In this document: piece by piece, positions 44,499-55,888 of the stretch | Layout of the letters: every line of letters starts with the position of its first letter | Numbering within the stretch: the stretch's first letter is position 1 | NCBI GenBank assembly: GCA_930367215.1 | Contig: OV884060.1 | Location: forward strand, 99,410,151 to 99,474,150 | Origin: Pollenia angustigena | Taxonomy: Eukaryota; Arthropoda; Insecta; Diptera; Polleniidae | Length of the DNA: 64,000 nucleotides | Direction: 5' to 3' | The notes under the pieces: model-generated | Told to the model about the DNA's origin: nothing | Seen by the model: only the letters and a program-made list of their open reading frames with translations | Databases searched by the model: none | Translations under genes and position numbers: made by a program

Positions 44499-47347
44499 AT
44501 TTTTTTTTTTGTCATTATTTTTTATTAAATCTTCATATATTAAATATGAACTAACAATAATTAATCAAATCTTAACCTAATACGTTATTTTATGTCCTGC
44601 CAGTGCCAGACAAAATTTGCTTCATCACGGGTTCTGTTCACTTATATATTTCGCTTATAAATAAACTTATGTTTATCGCTCATCTAATTGGGTAAGTGCT
44701 GCAGTGTCTCTTCTTCTTAAGCGAGTGTGGCCGCCATGATTTAAAATATTTCGAGCTAGTGGATTTGGGTGTTGTTCAAGCCTTTTTAAATATTTTATTG
44801 CATATTTTGTAATCATAGTTTTAACTATTGGCACATTGAGATCCTTATGAATGTTTGAGTTTTTAACATACCAGGGAGCTGCTGTGATTATTTGAAGAAG
44901 TTTATTTTGGCGCCTTTGAATTTTGTCGATATTAGAGGCCGAGGCAGTGCCCCATAGTTGAATACCGTAGCACCAGATAGGCTTTAAGATAGAGTTGTAA
45001 AGTAGAAGCTTGCAATCGAGACTAAGGGCAGAATTTCTTCCAATAAGCCAATGAATTTGAATGGCTTTTAGTTTCATTTGAGTTAATTTTGCCTATATAT
45101 GGCATTTCCACGTTAATCGCCGATCCAGATGTATACCGAGATATTTTACATGCGAATGTTGAGGAATTATTTGATTATTGATTGTAATAGGAGGGCAAAG
45201 TGAATGTTATATGTACGCATTTTTGCTCATTGACCATTATCCTCCATTGTCTTAACCATATTTCTAGTTGAAATATATGATGCTGTAAGTAACGCGATGC
45301 TTCATAACGATTCTGCAAATGTTGAAGTTTGTGTGTAGTTGCTTGTTGGCATGTCCGAAGTATAAATTAAGTATAATAGGGGGCCCAGGATGCTGCCTTG
45401 TGGGACTCCAGCGGCAATGGGCTGAGGTGAACTTAAGAAATTTCCTTCTTTAATAATAAATTGACGACCGACTAAGTAGCTTTTTAGCAGCTTGTGTGTG
45501 TTTGCTGGTAAATTTTGCTTCAATTTATGTAATAAGCCTTCATGCCAGACTTTATCAAAAGCTTGCGAAACAACGATGAAGAGTGCTGAGCAATATTTCT
45601 TTTCTTCAAATGCTTTTCTTATGACATTTACTATTCGATGAGTCTGTTCGATTGTGCTGTGTTTTCTTCTAAATCCGAACTGATGGTTTGGAATACATCT
45701 ATTTTCACTTAAAATCGGTGTTAATTTTGAAACTAATAATTTCTCAAACAGCTTTGACATATTTGATAATAAGCTAATAGGCCTATAAGACTCAACTTTT
45801 GTATGATCTTTCCCTGGCTTTGGTATCATGGTAACTAAGGAAACCTTCCATTTTTGAGGATAGTATTCAAGGCGTAAAATAGCATTAAAAATAAAAAGAA
45901 TAATTTTCTTTGCTATGCCAGGTAGCTCCAAAAGCATTTTATTACTGATTTTATCTTAGTGTTTAAGTCACAAATAGCCTTTTCGATTTCTCTTATCTCA
46001 AATCCGAGGGGAATAGCTGCTCTAGCAGCAACAGGTGGTAACTCGACCGCAATATTGTGAGATATATTTGGTGTAAATACGTTTTTCAAGTGACTAACAA
46101 ACAGATTTCCTTTTTCAATATCGTTTCTTGCCCAACTACCATTCAAGTTTCTTAATGGTGGCTTAGATATAACTGGCCTTTTAAGATTTCTAGCTGCACG
46201 CCATAATGAGTAGTCAGATTGTGGAGTTGCATCAAGTTCCTTAAGATATTTTTCTAGAGAAGCCGTTTTCTGATTCTGCAGTAACTTTCTTAGCCTTTTT
46301 GTGCACTCTTTTAATAAAATCTTAAGTTGCGGGGATCTGTAAAGTTGCCACTCTCTTCGAACTCTCCTTTTTTCAGTCAAGAGCCGCTCGACATCTGAAG
46401 AATATATTTTATTATTTTTAATTTTTTTGGTGGTAACGCTGGAATGTTGAACAGCTAGTTTAAGATAACTGTCAAAGTTAACAATAGAGAGATCCACATT
46501 CTTCGGTGTACTAAGCGGAATATTTTCTGTGCAATGGGCACTGAGAAATTTTTTATATTTTAACCAATTTATTTGTGTGGCTGGCGTCGCTATGTAACCT
46601 GACGGAAATACAATTCTATTTGGGTTCGATATAGTAACAATTGTTGGTGTGTGGTCGGATGATAATTCTAAGGAAGCTTCAACATGAATCGTTTCTGTGG
46701 GGATGTTTTTAACCACGCCGAAATCGATGACATCTTGAATTTTTTGATGATCAGTGGGCCAATATGTTGGTTGTCCGCTCGCTACCACATTTAAATCCAT
46801 TTTAGAAATTGTGTTAAATAAAACACGACTCTTTGGTGTTATAAGTCGCGACCCCCAGAAGGTATGTTTAGCGTTATAATCGCCAGCGGCTAGGAAACAG
46901 GGTCCTAATGATTTAAAATATTTATAATATTGGTTCTCCGATATTGAAAATCTAGGCGGGGAGTATAACGAAGAAATTACTAGGTTTCTATTTAATTCCT
47001 CAACGCAAATGTTCGTTGCTTGGAGATAATCTTCACGATGATCACACATTAGGTAGTGTTTCACTCGGGTTTTTATTAAAATGGCAGAACCTCCACAAGC
47101 TCTATCTCGAGGGTCCTTGGTATCATATAGTATATAACCATTTATTTTAAACGTATTTCTTGAGGTCAAATGAGTTTCAGAAATCATCATGACATCAATT
47201 TGTTTATTTTTAAGAAAGTATTCTAGTTCATTTTTATGTTGGCGGATGCCGTTTGCGTTCCAAAAACTATATATTTGAAAAAAAGTTTCAAGCGTTTTAA
47301 TTTTTTGAGTCGTGGTTGACATTCTCATGGAAATGCCCATGAGAATG
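44499..47347 (-). mobile_element. Jockey-like LINE JB-2
   Basis: A reverse-strand element with the 3' tail at the left (T run 44499-44511), a 3' UTR to 44672, and ORF2 to 47322. It ends upstream of ORF2 in an 11-bp inverted repeat, CATTCTCATGG and CCATGAGAATG (47320-47347). ORF1 and the 5' UTR are missing, so it is 5'-truncated. JB-1 is a second copy. Its ORF2 is similar to JA ORF2 in layout but clearly a separate family. Confidence 0.88.
44673..47322 (-). pseudogene. JB-2 ORF2: endonuclease-reverse transcriptase lacking the catalytic FADD
   Basis: The likely start is MSTTTQKIKTLE at 47322. The endonuclease is complete: FWNANGIRQHKNEL, MMISETHLTS, AAGDYNAKHTFWG and LELSSDHTPTI. The frame breaks near 45940 with loss of a short stretch (AICDLNT, then ISNKMLLELPGIAKK). 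The RT then shows FIVVSQAFDKVWH (motif A, with Val where Asp is expected after FI) and AGVPQGSILGPLLYLIY. At TSTFA the sequence jumps to ENRYEA: about 29 bases present in JB-1, including the two Asp codons of motif C, are deleted. The C-terminus runs to 44673. It is certainly inactive. Confidence 0.88.
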
Positions 47348-47363
47348 CCTACATGAGTAATAA

Positions 47364-47948
47364 CCCAGCAAAAACTTTACTTACAATCCTACTTTTAATG
47401 TCTTCAAGAATTCATTACTTTGTAGCTTTATTCGCCACTTTTTGGATTATTAGTTATATATTAAATAATAACTTTATTATTATATCTTAAATATACAGAA
47501 AAATTTATATTTTCATTATGACAATAAAAATGTCATTATAGTCAAAAAACATAGTTTTTTAATACAAAAACTACACTGCCCCGGTAGACTAGCTGGTAGA
47601 GAGCTAGTCTATCAGCACCGAGGTTGCGGGATCAAATCCCGCCAGAGACAGAAAAAAAATAAAAAAAAAAAATAGGTAAAATAGAATAAGAAAAAATAAA
47701 AATAAAATAATTAAAAAAAATAAAAAAATTTTTACTTTATTGACTTTGTGTAACTATATATTTTTATAAAAATTTTAAGTATAAAAAAAACATATTATTT
47801 TTTAGATTATAATAGGCTAAATTATAAAGGATTACTTTTGGGACATCTCGAACAAAAATAATTACTTTTTCTAGTAGAAAAGTAAGTAGACGGCTCGTCA
47901 AATTCTCATTATTTTTCTGCTTATTTTGTAAGCAAAGTTTTTGCTGGG
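47364..47948. mobile_element. MITE D-1 with CCCAGCAAAAACTTT ends, carrying a tRNA-like module
   Basis: The left end CCCAGCAAAAACTTTACTTA and the reversed right end CCCAGCAAAAACTTTGCTTA differ by one base. The element is 585 bp. D-2 (62082-63379) and the smaller D-3 (57718-57987) have TA on both sides, so this is a Tc1/mariner-type MITE; D-1 itself is flanked by TAA and AAT. The subterminal blocks CTTACTTTT/AAGTAAGTAGACGG are shared. It begins 16 bp beyond the JB-2 end. Confidence 0.9.
47578..47650 (+). other. tRNA-like two-stem module in MITE D-1
   Basis: GCCCCGG leads into a perfect 10-bp stem, TAGACTAGCT and AGCTAGTCTA, closing a 7-base loop GGTAGAG (47585-47611). A 5-bp stem GCGGG/CCCGC follows, with the 7-base loop ATCAAAT (47626-47642), like a T-arm. 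GGTAGAG and GGGATCAAATCCC resemble tRNA A-box and B-box sequences. There is no acceptor pairing and no canonical anticodon arm, so it is not a functional tRNA gene. An identical copy lies at 62994-63066. Confidence 0.5.
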
Positions 47949-48443
47949 AATTGCTTGATTTCTGGCTTTTTTGTTTGTATTTTTTTTATCTTTACCAAAA
48001 CAATCATTGTCACACCGAACACACAAACATCTTTATTAAAAAACGAAGCTAACGATTGTATAAATAACAAAGCACGATGTGCATTATTTGAATGACTGCA
48101 AACCAGCAGCGAATGTTTGCGGTGGCGCAAGTTTGATTGTATGACCGCAAGCGAGTGTATTTGTTGCTGTTCATTTAATGCGATTTTTTTGCAACTGCAC
48201 AAAGCCGTTCTCTGGTACTTATAGGACATTGCCTATGCAATTACTAGCGGTGTGGTTTCAGTGGATCTAGGTTACATCAAACCAGGGAAATTGTAAATTC
48301 TCGCCGGCTCACCAAAACCGCTGGATTATTATGATTATATGTGACAACGGAAAATCCATCCGAAAATTTACGGATTCTGGTTGAATTTATAAATAATTGT
48401 TATGTGCAAATGTACTTCAATATCAAATCGTGTACGGCAGTAT
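47949..48443. other. Spacer without recognised features
   Basis: There is no supportable frame or terminal repeat. It is more GC-rich than the neighbourhood near 48100-48330, but with no identifiable product. Confidence 0.45.
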
Positions 48444-48446
48444 ATT

Positions 48447-49305
48447 AGGTGCGTTTGAGAACTTTTGCAGTAAAATGCAGTAAATGAGTAAACTAAAAAA
48501 TTTGCTCTCACAAAAAGCTGTCGTACAAAAAAGTACGCGAACGGAAAATTTGTAAAAATTCGTAAAATAAAGGCAACAGCTGATGGCAAATAATTGAAGT
48601 GTTGAAAAATGTTTACACTTTTGATTACTTAACTCGTTTTCTTATCGGTACTCGATTAAATACTTTTTATAATACGAACATTTTTGGAAAATACAAACAA
48701 ATTATTTAATGTAAGCTTTCATATTTGTTTATTTTTTATTTTATTTGATTTTATTATTTGTAGCGGGTTAAATTATTTAAAAGGACATGAATAATTTTTT
48801 TGCTATTGATTACTTAAGTACCCAAATACTTCACACTTTTACAACTCTAAAAAATTAACATTACAAAAAAAATTTCAAAAGTTTGTATTTAGCCAATTAA
48901 CATAACAAAAAAAAATTTCAAAAGTTTGTATTTATCCAAATAATGTATTTAGCCAAATAAATGCTTCACAAACAAGTTTAATTAATTAATATTTATTCAC
49001 TTTTTGTTTTGGTTTAATTTTTATTTCAACTTTTCTTTTATTTAACAATATTTTCACAATTTGTATGCTTTTTATTTGTTACTTTTGTTTGTTTACCTTT
49101 TGAAACATATGTTTTTTTGATTTACTAAATTTTACTGCAAAAATTTCTGCAGTAAAAATTTGTAAATACTTAGACAAGAACTGTCACTTTTCGCTCTCAA
49201 TTTATATTCTCATTTACTGCATTTTGTGTACTCGAACGCAATTTCGTAAAATGCAGTAAAGGTTAGTAGAAAATTGTAAAAACTTTTGTGTTCTCGAACG
49301 CAACT
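48447..49305. mobile_element. MITE of the AGGTGCGTT family, uninterrupted
   Basis: An 859-bp element with ends AGGTGCGTTTGAGAAC and GTTCTCGAACGCAACT and the 3-bp duplication ATT at 48444-48446 and 49306-49308. GCAGTAAAATGCAGTAAATG inside the left end pairs with the reversed right subterminal block. It contains a local duplication of TTTCAAAAGTTTGTATTTA (about 48873 and 48918). It is the intact reference for the split copy at 10476-21408. Confidence 0.92.
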
Positions 49306-49308
49306 ATT

Positions 49309-49688
49309 ACTTTTCAAGTTCATTAGTTGGTCACGGTTTCTACAACCTCCTTTAAGGCCGGGATTTACTATCCTACACAATCGTACGATTCATAAACACG
49401 AAAATCTGATGTAATAAGTTTATAATTTGTTTACCTATTCTTATAATCTATTTCTTTTTTTTACCTGAAATATACTTAATAAAATACCTGTACTACCCAT
49501 GTTCTGTTACTTAAGTAAGAACTTTTCGCATCGAAAAGAAGTTAAACAAAATATTCCATCGTTTCTCGAAGTGAGAAAAAAATTTGTCTGTTACTCATGT
49601 AGAAAACTATTAAAAGAGAAAAAGGAACATTGCACTATTAAATAGTTAATAGTAGTCTACTAAAAGCAGCAAAGAAAGAATTTTTGTG
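49309..49688. other. Spacer without recognised features
   Basis: I see no gene or repeat. Confidence 0.45.
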
Positions 49689-49696
49689 GTTAGTAT

Positions 49697-50378
49697 TAGT
49701 GCTGGGAAACTATCGATAGAGTATCGATATTCGATAGTCTTAAAATATCGATAGGAAAAATATAAATATCGATATTTTTATTATTTAAAATGCAGCTATG
49801 AAGACATCTAACAGCAGCTATACACACACAGTTTTTTGCCGCAAATTTTAACTTGCTATTATTGATTCGCCCTGAATTACAGCAATGAATACAAACAACA
49901 AGAATGGCAAGTGGTATGGATTGCTTAGCAGTGCTTTTTACTGCTAATTTAAGGCCTTTAAGTCGAAATTTTTTCATTTTTACATAGGGACGGAAATGTC
50001 AAATATTTTTGTAATGTTGTAAAAAAAAAAAATGCAAATCCAAATGCAATTGCAAGCATAAGACAAAACAATGAACGACCATTAGAGGATAAGTCTGCTA
50101 GATTGATTACCTTTTTGGGTTTAGAATTTAGAAAATTTTTTAAAGTTGCAATGGAATATCTTATAGTCCCTGTTACTTCGGTTCCTTCAGAAAGGTACTT
50201 ATCAATTTTTAAAAAACAGTCACCTAAAATAACTTGCGTATATACATACATAAAACAACGAATATAAAAAAACAATTAAAGTTTCCTGCACAAGTACAAA
50301 CATTCAGTCGATAGTTATATCGATATATCGATAGTGAAATCTGAACTATCGATAAATATCGATATTATCCAAGCACTA
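49697..50378 (+). mobile_element. hAT element with ATCGATA-rich ends, internally deleted
   Basis: The perfect 8-bp duplication GTTAGTAT lies at 49689-49696 and 50379-50386. The ends TAGTGCTGGGAAACTATCGA and reversed TAGTGCTTGGATAATATCGA are inverted repeats, followed on both sides by many ATCGATA blocks. At 682 bp it keeps only the 3' end of a transposase gene. Confidence 0.95.
50068..50240 (+). pseudogene. hAT transposase C-terminal dimerisation segment
   Basis: The top strand encodes FLGLEFRKFFKVAMEYLIVP followed by VTSVPSERYLSIFKKQSPKI. This matches the hAT family C-terminal dimerisation motif (P.TSVPSER.FS). The catalytic core is absent, in line with the small size of the element, so the protein is not made as a transposase. 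Confidence 0.85.
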
Positions 50379-50431
50379 GTTAGTATTAAACAAATATTGG
50401 ATATATGTATGTATGTAGTGGAGTTCTATTC

Positions 50432-51977
50432 CACAGTACAACACATGATTTCGGGACACAATTCTGATAATTGGTTATGAAAGTAGACCCAAAAAGAAGA
50501 ACTTCTGCATCATAAGTTTGGTCATGGTACATCAAATAATAGTTTAAAAATAAATTTGAAGTTAGTAATATTGTATAGGGGAATTTGTCACGTTTTAGGC
50601 TCTTTTGTTCGATAACTTTGTTCATAACTCTTTAACTAACTTTACCAAAAAAATTAAAATTTTTTATTTTTCATTCATAAAAATAAAAAACGGTAAAAAA
50701 AGTGTCAAGTCCTATTACTTTCACGTAAAGTCGCATAACCTATGAACAAAATGACACATAAATCATGAAAATCGATGAACGCGTTTCGCTTTTATTCACA
50801 ATTCACAGTAAAAGTATGAATTTCAAAAATTTGCTCTAGATATCCACAAAATTCTTTGGAAAAAACAGTGATGACTTTTTTATTGATATATCGATATATT
50901 CGCATTACCAATAATTTTTTCGTAAATGTTTTTTTTTTATATTTAAAACAGGTATTCTCAATGGACCGGATATACGAAAATTAATGAAAAGCGAATCTTT
51001 CACAAATATGCTTTCGAACCATTATAACCACCTATGTGCATGGGACGCCTTGAAACAAGTCATCGAAGGCGTTTTAGGAAAGAACCGTGTACATCGAGAT
51101 GACATACAGACACGAGTGGACAACTTGCTGTATTATTTTGAGAAAATCAATGCATCCATGACGTTAAAATTACATTTCTTGCATTTCCACCTTGAAACCT
51201 TTTTGGCACAATTACCTCAGGAATCGGACGAACAAGGAGAGAGGTTCCACCAGGTGACCATGCCAATGGAAAAGCGATTCAAAGGCATAAAATTGGATGC
51301 ATTGCTTGCGGAGGTTTGTTGGTGGAGTTCTAAAATTATGCAGTTTGAAATTTGTGGACACACTGAACAAAACATGCCCTTGAATATTACGTCTATCTCG
51401 GATGATGATGCAGACTCTGTACATGAATATGAACAACCTACGAAGAAAATAAGGTCATCAGAACCACAAGCTTCAACTTCAACGAGGATGGATAGTGACA
51501 ATACATAATTGAAAATGTTCTAAATTTTGTTTCCATGCATAGATAAGATATACAAATCGCATGAAAGTAATAGGACTTGACCGTTTTGGATTATTTATGA
51601 ATGAAAAATAAAAAATTTTAATTTTTGGGCAAAAAATATTTTTTTTCTTCATACATTTATTTATACCTGCGAAACTGTTGCTTAGGTAGCGGAACGTTGT
51701 ATGAACAGATTAAAGGAATTGTAATTCTTAATTTGTTTCAATTTGTTTCAGACAATTCGGACTAGTGGTTCTCGAGTTATGAGTTATCGAACAAAAGAGC
51801 CTAAAACGTGACAAATTCCCCTATACAATATTACTAACTTCAAATTAATTTTTAAACTATTATTTAATGTACCATGACCAAACTAATGATGCAGAAGTTC
51901 TTCTTTTTGGGTCTACTTTCATAACCAATTATCAGAATTGAGTCCCGAATCAATCACCTGAAAAATGTTGTACAGTG
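50432..51977. mobile_element. Long-TIR DNA element I with protein remnant
   Basis: Arms of roughly 300 bp or more (about 50432-50740 and 51560-51977) are inverted copies, including CACAGTACAACA / TGTTGTACAGTG at the tips, ATTCTGATAATTGGTTATG, and GGGGAATTTGTCACG further in. The inner third is shared less exactly. The centre holds a 175-codon remnant of a transposon protein. No target duplication was settled. Confidence 0.82.
50951..51508 (+). pseudogene. Transposon-protein C-terminal exon in element I
   Basis: An acceptor-like TTTAAAACAG precedes the open frame ILNGPDIRKLMKSESFTNML, which runs to TAA 51508. Motifs: NHLCAWDALKQVIEGVLG, LKLHFLHFHLETFLAQLP, DEQGERFHQVTMPMEKRF. The LHFLH.H and SDEQGERFHQ signatures mark a recurring C-terminal domain of invertebrate transposon-encoded proteins that I cannot assign to a superfamily. 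The tail is acidic and Ser/Thr-rich. The exon itself is uninterrupted, but the upstream part of the gene is absent. Confidence 0.7.
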
Positions 51978-52651
51978 TTATATATCTAAAACGCTATACA
52001 CTTCAGCGCCAAAACTCCCTTTTGTCTTCTTTCTGAAATACATTGTAAGTGAATTAATTTTTTTTAACGAAGGTACAAAAGAAGTGCATCATGTAGTATT
52101 ACCATTCATATAGTAATTTATAACTTCTAACACCGCGTCAAGAACTGCATTCTATTTAAAAGGAGAGTTTTAGTGAAGTTCGTTTTTGAAATTACATTTT
52201 CAACACAGTCATTACTAGTTGGATTTAGCACCATATAATGAACAGCCAAAGCAAGTACTTTAAAATGGTATGTACCTGACGTATCCTAATAGCTATAGAC
52301 TTTTGGCCAAAACTGATTAAAATAAGATGGAATATCATCCAATTATAAACGGTCATTTTGCCCATTGTGTTTCATAAACATCCAAAAGTACGTTACGTTT
52401 CATTAATATCTTAAATAACAACGAATTTTGTTTGTGATAATAATTTGCCACATTGAGAAAGGTTCGTTAACTTGAAATAGGTATATTCATGCTTTATTAA
52501 TTTTTTTTTTTTTAATGAAAAATTATTTTTTTCTGCATTTTCAATATATTCGTCAGACATTTCAACATAACATAAAAATTATGTTTTATATTTGTATGAT
52601 CCTGAGTACATCAAAAACTTTTTAATGTGATTAAATTTCATATTGTAAAGG
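51978..52651. other. AT-rich spacer
   Basis: There is no supportable gene or repeat. Confidence 0.5.
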
Positions 52652-53096
52652 TGTTATGATACTTGCTATTTTTTGTATTGGATTTTTTTAGGATTGACTG
52701 AATGAAACAACAAATGCGAGAAAGAACAAGAAATACAATTTGATAAAATGTAAACAAAACAAACAATACTGCCCATGTTTTTTCCCCACAAAAAACCGTC
52801 ATAAAAGCTAAAAATCGCAAAAAAAAGTTAAAAACCGTTTCTTTCGATCAAAAACTAAAAAAAATTGGCAACAGTGCTAACAATTAATCTGGAAATGTCA
52901 ATTTCAAGTTAAAAAATTTTATATTTTTTTTTACAGTCTTAGATTATTTATCAATAACACATGTATATTTGTTTGACATTTCAAGATTTTTTATAATATA
53001 ATCATACTCTTAACACTTAGTCAGTTTTCCTATGCAAATATATTTGCACTGTTCTCCAATATAGAAAAAATACAAAAAATAGCAAGTATCATAACA
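52652..53096. mobile_element. 445-bp MITE with TGTTATGATACTTGC ends
   Basis: TGTTATGATACTTGCTATTT and its reverse complement at 53077-53096 are identical; the pairing extends to about 28 bp (TTTTGTATT). It is non-coding. I could not settle a target duplication. Confidence 0.8.
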
Positions 53097-53414
53097 GCTT
53101 AAGCCTTTATTGTTTATGTGTTACACTATTGTACTTATTTAATTGTTTTATAATTTTTAAATAGATAATCCCCTGAAAAAGTCGACAAATAATCGACGAA
53201 ACGTCGGGAACAAATTATTGTAATTAAAAATTGAATATTTATACATTGAAGAAATTAAGGCCCTATTAGCTTGACAAAAATAACATTCATAAATTCATCA
53301 CCCTGGCCAAAGAAACAACTACAGCAATAACATAATATAGTTTCAAATACATACTGACTATAAAATCCCAAAATTTCATTCATAAAAATACTAGAATAAA
53401 AATAATATAATTTT
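53097..53414. other. AT-rich spacer
   Basis: There is no gene. GTCGACAAATAATCGACGAA near 53179 resembles segments found in the 3' UTRs of some retroelements; I cannot assign it. Confidence 0.4.
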
Positions 53415-53576
53415 TCGTATTGAATTTAACGAGTTTCAAAACAAATGCATGGCTCACCAAAAATAGCCAACAAAATCGCCAACTATTTTGAAATATCGCC
53501 ATGTCGAATATTAGGTCGCCAATCAAGTTTGAAAATCGCCACGTTTGGCGAAAAATCGCCACATCTGACAACCCTG
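53415..53576 (-). mobile_element. hAT-like terminus with GGCGA repeats, copy 2
   Basis: Reading the reverse strand from 53576: CAGGGTTGTCAGATGTGGCG, then repeated TGGCGATTTT units, matching 35134 onwards. The partner end was not found. Confidence 0.6.
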
Positions 53577-53644
53577 CTAGAGGCCGATAAGACATTGCAG
53601 ACGTTGAGAACGCCACTAACACATATCGTTGACGGCGACCAGTG

Positions 53645-53871
53645 GCCGTATTCTGTAATTCGCTTAAGCTTAATCTCTAACGCTAAAAATCTATGAAGTT
53701 GGTTTAGCAATTTTTGGCTACGAATGCGATATGTAACGTGCATTGTTAAAATTGGCAATGCCATCAACATTTAATTTGACGCAATTGTAGCTTTTAATGT
53801 CATCGCTAAAATTTTTCAATTTTGTATTCTCTAAGGCAATTTAGCGATCGAGATTTTTTACAGAATACGGC
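53645..53871. mobile_element. 227-bp MITE with GCCGTATTCTGTAA ends
   Basis: GCCGTATTCTGTAA at the left and its reverse complement (TTACAGAATACGGC, 53858-53871) at the right are perfect 14-bp inverted repeats. AATTTAGCGAT and AATCGCTTAAGC-type blocks lie inside. It is non-coding, with an unclear target duplication. Confidence 0.75.
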
Positions 53872-55462
53872 TGCAGAATGTACTTTTTTTGGCTATACCA
53901 AATAATGTAAAGTGCGACTTTAATGTTTGTTGTTTGCAAACGAGCTTTGAAAACATTCGTATATAAGAATGAAAAAATGTGCCAAGAACAAAATATTATT
54001 ATTCTTTGTATTTTTAATTTTTTTTAGTGTTAAAATTTTTTCTCGCCCCATTTTTATTCGTGAGTTTATTTGACAGTTCAAAGCGGGAACTTTTCTCACC
54101 AAAATGTTACAGACACACTTTTTCTGTAAATTGGTGAATAATTTTCTTACGTGACAGCTAGTGCTCGCCAAAAAAAGTTACAGACACAGTTTAGTGAGAA
54201 AAACAGATGTTTGTTTCAATATATGGCATTTTTGTTTCTCGACGCGAGAGGCACTGGTAGTTAAGAAAAACAAAGTCGGTTCATAAATGAATGGGTTATG
54301 GACAAATATTTATTTTTTTCTTGGCGAAATAATTTTTTTGGCACAAGTGTCCATAAAAGCTAAGAAGATCAAATGAGGCTATCAACGGAGAAGTGGTAAC
54401 CCCAGGCTACTTATTATGAGATAATGAGGAGTTAACACTACTCTTGCACTATAGTACTTGGTTGTAACGGCCCGTGCAAATACTATGTTTCTAACGTCAT
54501 CTGTTTTGGATACAAACAGTTGGCTAACTCGAGTATTGAACTGTAATATCCCAGGTTGCATCGATACCGCTTTTTTTTTAAATAAATAAATTATAAAATT
54601 ATAAAACATTTGAGCTGTTGGTGTCTAAATAATAATAATAAAAAAATTGCTTTTGAAAAATTACGGACTTCTCTTATATAATAACCTCTATGTTTTCTGA
54701 CTCCTCCAAATAATCCAAAATAGTTTTTATTTCATATGCCGTACACTTTTTGTTGGGTTTTTCGGCTCCATATCTTAAATTTTGTTTCACGATTCTAAAT
54801 TATTGTTTACAAATGTCAGCTGTTCGAGTATCAAAAATGTAAATGCAATACATGTAGCAAAAAAAGCTAAACAGTTTTAGTGTTGCGCAAAAGCAATGAT
54901 GTGACAATTGCAATTCTGTACATTTTGTTGTTGGATTGCAAACAAAAGCTACAGTATTCTGCATTTGCACTTTCGCAAGACCATTCGCACCAAACACTGA
55001 ACTCCGCTACTATGTTGTGAAAACACATAAAGCACAAAAAAAAATATAAACACACAAATGCAAATGAAATTGAATTACCCTCCAAGCAATTGGCAGAGTA
55101 ATTTTCGATTATCAACAAAATTTGAACTACTTCGTCCCATTTGGTAGTTAAACAGTAGATTTTGCGGAATAAAGCAACAACAACAAAAAGTTGTTCAGAT
55201 AATTGTAACAGTTATTAAATTGCAACAGCAGCAATAATTAACAATGCCCATGTTATATTGTCTTCTTCGCAACGATTTGAAGATAAAAAGTGAATACCAA
55301 GTACAAAAGCAATTTGCCTAAGTTATGGCAGTTTTTACTTAAATTTCATTATAGTCGGTGGTGAGTGAGTGTGAAATAGTATAAAGCTGTAAAATAAAGT
55401 TAAATTTTAAATATTTAAATAGAAACTGGGAATTATTTCCTTCCGGAGGTTGCTTTATATTA
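53872..55462. other. AT-rich region without a supportable gene
   Basis: Short frames only. GTTACAGACACA occurs twice (about 54105 and 54179), near AGTGAGAAAA/TTTTCTCACC blocks that could pair. I see no domain and no RNA gene. Confidence 0.45.
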
Positions 55463-55888
55463 TATTCAACATTTTTCATTTTTCCAATTTATTCTATGAG
55501 CTAAATTTCAGTTATGTATTTTATAAAGCTTTTTTGTAATAGTTCTATTCCTTCAATTCTTTAGAAATGACTTTATACACTACCAGACTATTATATTGTA
55601 TTTTCTTGTTACATTTTACCTTAGAAGGCCGTAGCGGTCCAGAAAATGCATTACATTCTGCTGGTGTCAAATAATTGTAAATTTTTCTGTACATACAATA
55701 TACTATATTGCTGTCCAAAGGAGAGCTAAGGTAAAATGTAACAAGAAAATACAATATAATAGTCTGGTAGTGTATAAAGCCATTTCTGAAAAATTGAAGG
55801 AATAGAACTATTACAAAAAAGCTTTATAAAATACATAACTGAAATTTAGCTCATAGAATAAATTCGAAAAATGAAAAATGTTGAATAA
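55463..55888. repeat. Long hairpin: 160-bp inverted arms, 103-bp loop
   Basis: The arm 55463-55623 is the reverse complement of 55727-55888 with only about five differences. The tract from TTCAGTTATGTATTTTATAA to TGTAATAGTTCTATTCCTTC is identical in both. The 103-bp loop starts GAAGGCCGTAGCGG. No terminal direct repeats were found. Transcripts would fold into near-perfect double-stranded RNA. Confidence 0.9.

Noticed and set aside
47578..47650. Functional tRNA gene
   Set aside because: No acceptor stem, no anticodon arm, and it is embedded in a MITE present in two copies.
35134..53576. The two GGCGA/CAGGG ends as termini of a single 18-kb hAT element
   Set aside because: The 8-bp flanks differ (CTGGGATC and CTAGAGGC) and unrelated elements lie between; two separate copies are more likely.
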